From positions 19,522,814-19,586,813 of the forward strand of contig OU744450.1 of assembly GCA_916610825.1 (NCBI GenBank): a DNA stretch of 64,000 nt, given 5' to 3'. Under the pieces are notes generated by a model. That model saw only the letters and a program-made list of their open reading frames with translations, searched no databases and had not been told where the DNA came from. Each line of letters starts with the position of its first letter. Within the stretch, counting starts at the first letter, position 1. The translations under genes and the position numbers were made by a program. This DNA is from Haliclystus octoradiatus. Lineage: Eukaryota; Cnidaria; Staurozoa; Stauromedusae; Haliclystidae. This document shows, one piece after another, positions 58,401-64,000 of the stretch.

Positions 58401-61400
58401 GGTGTCACAAAAGGTTTATGAATCATGTCAACAGATTGAAAACCTTAGACAAATGTTAACAGCTTTTCTGAAATTAAAATATTTTTAAGCATGGTTGGGC
58501 CTATGAATGAATTTTACATGAATACATGAATTTCACAACATAGAAAGATGGAATATGTAAGTCATGATTTTGGATAAGAAGACAATGTTAATAATTGAAA
58601 ACCTTCTGAATTTTCGCTGGCCAGTGTCTGTTACTTGCGTGTGTGCGTACTGCGTGCTTTTTCAGGAAATACGTCATAATTTATTACCTTTTAGACTACG
58701 ACCTCCACTTACTATTTAGGATGTCATGTTATGAAGATGTTCTGGCTTGGCTAAATTTGGCAGTCCCTGTCATGTTGTAATTGATGGGGACTTTACTCCG
58801 ACTTAATTTAGGCCTATGAATGATCTAATTTATTGAACATTATTCGACCGCTATTAAGCAATATCAATAGCTCATAGGAAACTGTGCGCCATTGCTTTGC
58901 ATTATAACTAGCACAACTTTAACAAGCATCTACATGACTCTCTTGCTCAAAATATGTTTTTGAAAACTCCTGATCAAATTAGAAATTCTCATTCGTGATA
59001 TCAAATTCGAATTGTAAGATCGATTGTGTTTTTGAACCTAGATTTGCTATGGTGATGTGGCGTCAAACTCTAAAACAATAAGGCAGTCTTCAAACGTCGC
59101 GCTTTACATGCGCCGTGCTTTGCTTTGTCTAGCACGGCAGAATTGGAATTCTGGTTTCAATTCATTTTAGACGGCGTGAAATTGCCGTGCTTTGGCCATT
59201 GACGTCATCAAAATTGAAAGGCGTAGTCCGCAATTATTGAAAGTAAAACTACCTTTAGCTAAATTTAGCAGTACCTGAAAATGATGTCACACTGTCTGAG
59301 ATATAAAGATTTCGGTTTAAGAGATCTAATATTTATTAGTTAAATTTCCTTCGAATATAAATGTTTTAATTTAAAAAAACAATTAAATCTCATAAAGAAA
59401 TATTTGTTCTATCAAGCTATGTTACCAGTTAACATGCAACTGAAATGAAGGGCATCCTGAAATGTTTTCAACCTACATAGTAATAACATATTAATAAAAT
59501 TCACTATTTTAATAGACAGCAGAATACCAAACAGTTGAGCATAATGAAGTAGTTTATAATTGAACTTTATGTTCATCAATATCATCGAGAAGTGAATGAA
59601 ATGATAAAAAAACATCATAAAAACTACTATTTTATCCCCAATTCGCATGAATTTGACCGAACATTCGTCTGAAAACAGACGAATAAAAGCTCGGCATCCT
59701 AAAAAGCACGCCTTATAAAACAACTGTCGTACTGACGCCGCTCCGAGCGGCAACCTTATACGTCGCGCTTTTGCCAGGTCGCGCCAGAAGATTTGCACGG
59801 CGCATGAAAAGCACGACGTTTGTAGACTGCCTAAGATTGATCAATTCATTTTCGTTTCGAATATTATAAATAATAAAAAACGTTTTATGATATTACCGTT
59901 TAATAAACATACTATACCAATTTTAAATTAAAAATTAGAACTTGTTCTTCTTAATTTCAAGGCACTATATATGTATCACATTGATACAAAATTTCCTAGA
60001 ATTTATTCCTTAGATTTTATTTCTTAGATTTTCTGTTGATAAAACCTGTTAGAAACGATGCAAACTATATGTGAATTTACTGTGTGGGCTTCAGGCTGAA
60101 TCCCAATCAATGAAAGCAAAAACAGCAATTGGTGCCCTGTGGAGAACACTTGGAAGGTGGACTTTAAGAGAGCATTTTAGTTACATCTACACATACAAGG
60201 TTAGGCCTATGCCTATCTTAACATGTTCACTTCCAGTAAGTAGCTTGTCCAACCCCTCAAAAGCATTAGAAAATTCTTGAAAAGGCTTTCTAGACAATAT
60301 GAAGATCTTCTACAGGCATAATATTGGATGAAGCACGCAAGTTACAGACACCGTTTGCTGGCCTTCCGAGGACTTCCAGGAACCATGTTTCCAGGATCCT
60401 GCACAGTAACAGCCTGCTAGTCAGTACTGCTTGCATGTCCAAACCCCTGGAGAGGAAACGTTGATCAAATTCAAGATAAAAAACACAAGTAAAGTTGAAT
60501 TGTTCTTTCCAATCTCAAATTATTTGTCGCACTTCTAAGTAACTCGCATTCAACAGCAAAAAACAGCATTCAGTGAATATCTTGAAATTTGAAATCTCAT
60601 CTGAACTACAAACTGGTTATTTAAAACATCAAAATATATTTATAAATATATCATGATTTGATTTTAACAAAACAAAGATAATAATTCAGCAATACATTCA
60701 GTGGAATTTATTTTCTGCCTCTGAGCGCAAGATATTCAGAAGCGGGACTTGCAGTTTGAGATGAAAAAAAAAGGAATTTACCTGGTGTTTTTTATCAGAA
60801 ATTTGAGCTGTGTCCAGGTTTTGGACCTGCCAAAGACAAACCTAACCTTTTGTAAATTAGTTTACTAACAGCTGAACACAATTAGTTAAACTAGGGCTAG
60901 GCTACATATGGTAGAATTATAAGGCACTTGATTTACGATTACCATATGCCTAATAATCATTTGCTTAATAAAAAATTAAGCCCTACATTTAAAACATATC
61001 TAGGCCTATTATATTCATATAAAAGCAATAGGTTGTTGTTTCTACTTATTCTATTTATCCACTCTCAACATCCTTATTCCAAGAAGGGACAATTTGGGGT
61101 TCTTTTGATTTTAATGATTCTTGGTTAGTGTCAATTAATGTTGCAAATTTTCAATTTTTAGGAGAGGTCAACTGCGTAGCCTCCAGATGTCGCTATGGTG
61201 TATTCTAGATTATTATGTGGTTATGTGTGTCATTTACTTGGGTCTGTTCTAAATTAGTTTACGATATATAACTATTGATTATAAGATTATTGACTTTGTA
61301 ATATTTGCTAGTTATATTTGAGCATTATTGATTAATTATTGAGTGTGTCATATTTCAAAATACAGTACATCACTTGAGTTTGCTCTGTGATACTGATGGC

Positions 61401-63955
61401 TAAATGTGCGCGGTAACTTTAGAATAATTGAGTCTTCTACTTCAAAACCAGCTTAAGTTTTTAATGATTCTCTCAATTGGAAGGAAATTACTGACATTTT
61501 TTTCTTGGCCGTTTAGTAGCCGATGTCAGTTTCACCTGTGAGTCAAATATTATATCTAGGTTACTACTGTTTTCACTAGGATTATTGATCTATACGTCAT
61601 ATATATATAACACTAAAAATATTGTCTTGCTTGTACCTCAATATCAAGGAATTTGAGAATTTGAACAATGAGAACTTTGCTGCTGCACCCCAATTTCTCG
61701 AATTTTGAATCAGTATTCGGGTTTTGCGGTAGTAATTATCAGGTCTCTGTAAATTAGATGTAATTTTGATAAGTAACATTATTCTGCACAATAAATAATA
61801 AATAAAGCCAAACCTGTTATAATGGTCACCTCTATGCATCAGCCACCTTTCTATAGTGGTCACTCTTCCAATATGTAAATAGTATTTTCTATTGAATCAA
61901 CCCTGTATATAAGGCCACCTGCATATAGTGGTCAATTCATATCCCTCTTATAGTTGGCTGTTATGGTCACTGTATACAAAGTAATGAAACAAAGCACCCT
62001 TATCACATTTCATGCGTTTTTGATGACTTAAGCACACCATGCTATCTCATGATGCAATTAATCAGAATGGATGGTTTTAAAGGTGAATCATGGTGGGGGA
62101 TTTACGATGAATACTTCTATGTATCCCTATGTCAATGTGTTATGGTAGGATTCAAAATGATATGGTTGGATTATGTAAGGCAACCCTTGTTAATTGCGAA
62201 CTAAGGATGAAAAGACACATTTGGGAGATGGACCCTGCATGGCATTTATTTTCTTGACTGTTTCATCAGAGCTGTAACCCATCTTACAAAATATAACTAT
62301 TGTTCCTCTATGTGTGTGGTCAAACCCCAAAGAAATACTTATCTTGGCAAACATGGACCATTATAGCAAATACTGACTCTTCGCTTCTAGGAGGAGCTCT
62401 TCAGCTTCTTTTTCTGTGTACACGCAAAAAGATCAATTTCATTTCCAATCTCAGCCCTTATGTTACAAAAGATATATATATACAAGGTATGATAAGATTG
62501 ATTCAGGTTCTATATGCAAAAAAATTAATTTAATATCCATTAAATTTTTTCAATTCTTTGTCATTAAATCATAATGATATTAATAATTCAGCCTCCAGGC
62601 TGTAGTTGTTTGCTTTTTGCAGATTTCGAAGTAGGTGCACACTCATCTCGATTTGAAAAAGTTATGAGTTCCTCCTCTTCGTCTTCGTGCCATACAATAC
62701 TATATTATTTACACATTTTTATTAACCATTTATTCTATCTATTTGTAAATTTACAATAGCTTAATTAAAGTTTTGAAATAATGTTGAACACATTGTATTA
62801 GTTTTGCACTAGGACAGACAAAAGATATAGGATTATTAAATTCATTGATAAAGAATTAAAGGATGATCAAATTAATTGTAATTTTCTGCACAGTACGTTT
62901 TGAGATTTCCCGGGAAAGAAATAAACAGCCTCACTCACAATATATATAATTAATATATATTTAATTTCGAGGATAGCGCGCTGCATTCTATGTGCGCTGG
63001 ACATGGCGCGCGACGACGCTAGGGACCGATGTTGACTATGAACTAATACCGACCAGAAGTTGAACAGTCTTTCTAACAGTTCCTGCCTCGCTTTGACGCA
63101 GCCTCCGCAAGATGTGCATAAGGCCTATAGCTAGATCAGTGGTTTTATTTTAGCTGATTGAAAAAGAGAAATTGAAGAAACACTCTCGCGCCAGAAGATA
63201 ATTAAAGGACAAATGGACAAATGAAATACAGTGCTTATTATTTCAAAAGTCTTAAATGACAATTAGTTACCCTACTTTACAACGTTTTACTTTACAACGT
63301 TTTTTTTATAAAATCAAACCGGTTTTTATCACACTGTTTCAATGTGTTATCTTATGCCATTTTCTAATGAGAAATGTGTCATTAAAACAAAATAATCCCT
63401 TGATAGGTAGGAAGGGGGTCACAGCAACAAAATGCTGACATTTGCACTGTTGTGTAAACTGTGAGCTTGCATTTATTGTTGTGCGTGCCTGCGACCAACA
63501 GTCTACAAAGTTTTCCGTTTTATTGAACCCTGACATTTGATACAAAAAGAGAAACGACCAAACCATTATAACTAAGCTACATATTAATTTAGATACACAA
63601 TACAACGCATGTGAAAAAAATCCATGAATTCATAAGCAGTTCATGAACAGTCACGGAGAGTTCATGAATACGTTGAATTGGTTCATGAATGTGGAATTGC
63701 ATGAAAGTTCATGAACTTTTAGGCAATTTCTTGATCATGAACATGCACAAACTTTTTTCACAGGGGAATAAACAAACAGTTGGACAATGGACATACTCGT
63801 AAGATCTTTATTGCCTTTTCTCTCCAGGCCAATTGAATACATCTAGCAGCTCGTGTTTCTTTGCGAATGTCCAACAAACGTGCACATATGTATGACACAT
63901 ATGTTATTACAACCTTAGATAAAAATGAGAAGTTACCTGTATTGCAGCTATCTTA
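40138..63955 (-). CDS. ASPM: ASPM / abnormal spindle, C-terminal half in seven confirmed exons (5' end outside window)
   Basis: ASPM is a microtubule minus-end and spindle-pole protein with calmodulin-binding IQ repeats; in humans its loss causes microcephaly. Exons in order: 63913-63797 (39 codons), 51606-51577 (10 codons), 48387-44515 (1291 codons, the IQ-rich giant exon), 43532-43340, 42179-41980, 41163-40927, and 40410-40138 with the stop. All phases agree. The first exon reads [20 protein letters not shown]. After about 46 IQ-type motifs come [18 protein letters not shown], then helical ARM-like segments (CNRSLPS), then the end [18 protein letters not shown], matching vertebrate ASPM order. 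The calponin-homology region must lie beyond 64000. A further upstream exon seems to end at 63937 (KIAAIQ before GTAACT), but its start is unclear. Confidence 0.94.
40927..41163 (-). CDS. ASPM: ASPM exon, helical repeat region
   Basis: 79 codons in phase 0, from a TTTCTTTGTAG acceptor to a GTATAA donor, reading [20 protein letters not shown] onward. It matches the region of ASPM following the CNRS motif in length and hydrophobic pattern. Confidence 0.85.
41980..42179 (-). CDS. ASPM: ASPM exon with CNRSLPS motif
   Basis: 200 bp joined after a split GCT codon, with a GTAAGT donor. The motif [14 protein letters not shown] corresponds to the vertebrate LIRSCNRSIP segment of the ARM-like C-terminal domain. 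Confidence 0.88.
42600..42740. repeat. TTCATGAA-cluster dispersed repeat
   Basis: Words such as AACAGTTCATGAA, TTCATGAAATG and TTCATGAACACG recur within 120 bp in an ASPM intron. It belongs with the clusters listed at 1866-1925 and 63610-63770. Confidence 0.45.
43034..43055. repeat. (GT)11 microsatellite
   Basis: A perfect dinucleotide run in the ASPM intron between the exons starting 43532 and 42179 (minus strand). Confidence 0.9.
43340..43532 (-). CDS. ASPM: ASPM exon linking IQ array to helical domain
   Basis: 193 bp, [20 protein letters not shown] onward, containing [14 protein letters not shown], a near-exact match to the vertebrate [13 protein letters not shown] block. The last IQ motif is completed across the junction with the giant exon. 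Confidence 0.92.
44515..48387 (-). CDS. ASPM: ASPM giant IQ-repeat exon
   Basis: This exon corresponds to the single giant IQ exon of vertebrate ASPM. It opens A-I-A-R-G-F-L-T-R after a TTTATTCAG acceptor and closes at CAG before GTTTGT. IQ motifs recur about every 27 residues. The first ([11 protein letters not shown]) is split across the junction with the 30-bp exon before it. The centre is a block of near-identical 54-residue units. Confidence 0.95.
46400..47560 (-). repeat. ASPM: Tandem 162-bp coding repeat in ASPM
   Basis: A 54-codon unit made of two 27-residue IQ repeats ([16 protein letters not shown] and [16 protein letters not shown]) recurs at exactly 162-bp spacing. The same TAAAAACGAT word falls at 46561, 46723, 46885, 47047, 47209 and 47371. 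The central copies differ by only a few bases, while units on either side are more diverged. Confidence 0.92.
48562..50110. mobile_element. Middle TA-target element of the nest, 1549 bp
   Basis: Ends GACTGGTCCAAAAAACG and, reverse-complemented, GACTGGTCCAAAAAACTTG are bordered by TA at 48560-48561 and 50111-50112. Inverted similarity extends about 60 bp. Two further inverted arms of about 130 bp lie at 49605-49735 and 49824-49955. No transposase frame. Confidence 0.75.
48676..49594. mobile_element. Inner TA-target element of the nest, 919 bp
   Basis: TIRs GACATAATAGATATAGAC and GTCTATATCTATTATGTC are exact apart from one subterminal base, bordered by TA at 48674-48675 and 49595-49596. It sits inside the left part of the middle element. 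Short frames inside it are unrecognised. Confidence 0.78.
50483..50550. mobile_element. Fragment of the CAGGGTCYGACAAAAG hAT MITE
   Basis: CCAGGGTTTGATAAAATGAAG, then TCCGGAAGACTAGTACAAATTC, matches the left half of the 11621-11792 copy. The right half is missing. Confidence 0.5.
51141..51222 (+). repeat. tRNA-like sequence, possible SINE head
   Basis: GGTTCGAGTCC at 51198-51208 fits the RNA polymerase III B-box, and GGCGTAGCTCA near 51152 partly fits an A-box at suitable spacing. The T-stem halves do not pair, so this is more likely a tRNA-derived SINE or tRNA pseudogene than a working tRNA. Confidence 0.35.
51577..51606 (-). CDS. ASPM: ASPM 30-bp microexon
   Basis: Ten codons, [10 protein letters not shown], lie between a CTAAAC...TTTAG-type acceptor and a GTAAGT donor. 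Phase 0 on both sides. Its last residues complete an IQ motif with the start of the next exon, which is the strongest reason to accept it. An ISL2EU-like transposon ends only about 80 bp upstream of its acceptor. Confidence 0.82.
51769..53576 (+). CDS. THAP-DDE transposase, intact, three exons, 478 residues
   Basis: Exons 51769-51933, 52055-52242 and 52493-53576 join in phase with canonical AG/GT borders. Residues 1-90 form a THAP zinc finger: CCVPNC, FHKFPKD, KW, CSKHF, then the GVVPSIF signature. A short coiled coil follows, then a helix-turn-helix ([20 protein letters not shown] onward to HQSTVSR). The DDE_Tnp_4-type catalytic core has candidate acidic residues D310 (LDCTELK), D385 (MVDKGFK) and E432 (HVERAIL). 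No stop or frameshift interrupts it, so it may be active or recently active. The methionine at 52476 belongs to the intron. Similarity to PIF/Harbinger transposases is expected because the families share this fold. Confidence 0.88.
53697..56161 (-). CDS. YqaJ-type nuclease with SWIM zinc finger (transposon ORF2), one frameshift
   Basis: Exon 1 is 56161-55975 ([12 protein letters not shown] onward, 62 codons plus one base). Exon 2 starts at 55038 after TTTCAG and completes a GTG codon. It carries a SWIM finger ([13 protein letters not shown]-x-C-x6-C-x-H), then the YqaJ exonuclease core: [24 protein letters not shown] and LLEIKCPLS. Between these, near 54404, a run of five Cs breaks the frame. 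One more C would join the upstream frame (ending [10 protein letters not shown]) to the downstream frame, which reads [16 protein letters not shown]. So the gene is either decayed by one base or affected by an assembly error. The intron (55974-55039) is bloated by tandem repeats. Confidence 0.8.
55331..55951. repeat. Pair of 80-bp direct repeats bracketing a 46-bp minisatellite
   Basis: Positions 55331-55410 and 55872-55951 are nearly identical (TCATTTGTGAGTCATGCGG onward to GGTTCCTACA). From the TG to the CA inside, each looks like a very short LTR. No flanking duplication was found. Between them, 55609-55860 holds about five and a half tandem copies of a 46-bp unit (TGTTGCTTATTCTTGTGTG onward), and 55540-55600 is rich in GGTAT words. 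All of it lies within the transposon ORF2 intron. Confidence 0.75.
57121..58101. mobile_element. TIR element nested in the Mutator-like insert, 981 bp
   Basis: Termini TCGGTGTCTGTAAACTG and CAGTTTACAGACACCGA are perfect inverted repeats. Inverted similarity continues about 80 bp inward through TTTTCATAAATTTTCACA and CAGAAAGGAG words. A target duplication is not clear; ATAG occurs near both flanks but not in register. Frames at 57124-57399 and 57430-57684 have no recognised family. Confidence 0.72.
59082..59831. mobile_element. Harbinger-type MITE with TAA duplication, 750 bp
   Basis: TIRs GGCAGTCTTCAAACGTCGCG and, reverse-complemented, GGCAGTCTACAAACGTCGTG are bordered by TAA at 59079-59081 and 59832-59834. 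A 3-bp TWA duplication fits PIF/Harbinger. Subterminal GCGCCGTGC words are also shared. No intact coding frame. Confidence 0.75.
61807..61975. mobile_element. CAGTCAAACCTG-family MITE, degenerate copy
   Basis: AGCCAAACCTGTTATAATGG onward matches the 5947-6124 copy along its length, ending near TGTTATGGTCACTGTA. The right terminus is altered. Confidence 0.6.
63610..63770. repeat. TTCATGAA-cluster dispersed repeat, richest copy
   Basis: At least six TTCATGAA or near-identical words occur here, ending in a CTTTTTTCACAGGG border. The cluster at 7243-7320 ends similarly (TTTTTTCGCAGGG), which suggests a shared right end. It sits about 30 bp from the ASPM exon at 63797 on the donor side. Confidence 0.5.
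63797..63913 (-). CDS. ASPM: ASPM exon, start of IQ region
   Basis: 117 bp in phase 0, with a TATCTAAG acceptor and a GTATGT donor. It encodes [19 protein letters not shown] and continues with [13 protein letters not shown], close to the human segment TYLCSRLLDLRKE. Confidence 0.9.
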
Positions 63956-64000
63956 ACTTGTCACAAATCGTAATTAAATCGTATTTGGGTTTAGGCAGTT

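Larger units (their letters stand above)
56185..63054. mobile_element. Mutator-like element, 6.87 kb, perfect 9-bp target duplication
   Basis: Left end GGTCGGTATTAGTTCATAG and right end, reverse-complemented, are identical for about 50 bp (through ACATCGGTCCCTAGCGTCG). The flanks AGAAGTTGA at 56176-56184 and 63055-63063 are identical. Nine-base duplications fit Mutator/MULE elements, though the TIR is short for that group. A second, slightly different copy of the inner TIR words (AGTCAACATCG, CCCTAGCGTCGCGCG) lies at about 56253-56285. I recognise no transposase in it; it carries other elements at 57121-58101, 59082-59831 and 61807-61975. Confidence 0.85.
51688..63128. mobile_element. ISL2EU-like DNA transposon, about 4.6 kb plus a 6.87 kb insert
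   Basis: Left end AGGCTTTATGCACATCTT and reverse-complemented right end AGGCCTTATGCACATCTT start a TIR of about 60 bp. Each is bordered by TA/AT, so the 2-bp duplication is AT or TA depending on where the cut is placed. Inside are a plus-strand THAP-DDE transposase and a minus-strand YqaJ-nuclease/SWIM gene, converging. That pair with 2-bp duplications is, as I recall the Repbase classification, the hallmark of ISL2EU (IS4EU) elements. A Mutator-like insertion at 56185-63054 separates the right TIR from the nuclease gene. It fills most of an ASPM intron. Confidence 0.85.

Noticed and set aside
59412-59798. 128-codon minus-strand frame
   Set aside because: It lies inside a Harbinger-type MITE including its TIR; no recognisable domain.
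63937-63955. A further ASPM exon ending KIAAIQ
   Set aside because: The donor GTAACT is plausible, but an in-frame stop lies just upstream and the acceptor is weak. It could be a 15-20 bp microexon, so it is mentioned only within the ASPM entry.
1-64000. CRISPR array, bacterial operon or phage region
   Set aside because: No regularly spaced short repeats with unique spacers; the 46-bp and 162-bp tandem arrays have no spacers, and all genes are eukaryotic with introns.

Overview
This window is animal nuclear DNA. It is AT-rich, its genes are split by introns, and it is crowded with DNA transposons, MITEs and a few broken LINEs. The genes are FLCN, NUP153, DDAH and ASPM. The repeats include a THAP/DDE plus YqaJ transposon, hAT-like and TA- or TTAA-target MITEs, and L2/CR1-like LINE tails. 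I infer a marine invertebrate metazoan, possibly a deuterostome, but the sequence alone does not fix the taxon.

Four recognisable host genes lie head to tail on the minus strand. From high to low coordinates they are: ASPM (enters from beyond 64000, ends at 40138); two DDAH copies (36297-35297, broken, and 33405-32608, intact); NUP153 (31943-19609, three exons); and FLCN (starts at 18685, ten exons down to 338, continues past the left edge). Many exons are very short (30-37 bp in several cases). I found them by reading splice sites and matching protein families, and every junction listed keeps phase. One unrecognised TATA-driven plus-strand ORF lies at 37960-38376, between DDAH and ASPM.

Most of the rest is mobile DNA in introns. 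FLCN intron 1 holds an internally deleted LINE and a decayed SANT/MADF-type transposon-associated gene. Other FLCN introns carry hAT- and TA-type MITEs, one nested inside another. NUP153 intron 1 (24478-31805) carries at least six mobile elements in a row. One ASPM intron (48388-51576) has a three-level nest. The next (51607-63796) is filled by an ISL2EU-like transposon of about 4.6 kb that has itself received a 6.87 kb Mutator-like insertion with a perfect 9-bp target duplication, which contains further elements.

The genes do not form a pathway. NUP153 is a nuclear-pore basket protein, FLCN a lysosomal and mTORC1 regulator, DDAH hydrolyses methylarginines, and ASPM is a spindle-pole protein. 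The points of most biological interest are: the recently homogenised 162-bp IQ repeats in ASPM; six rather than four zinc fingers in NUP153; a DDAH tandem copy split by a 199-bp TTAA element; and a transposon with an intact-looking THAP-DDE transposase beside a frameshifted YqaJ/SWIM nuclease.
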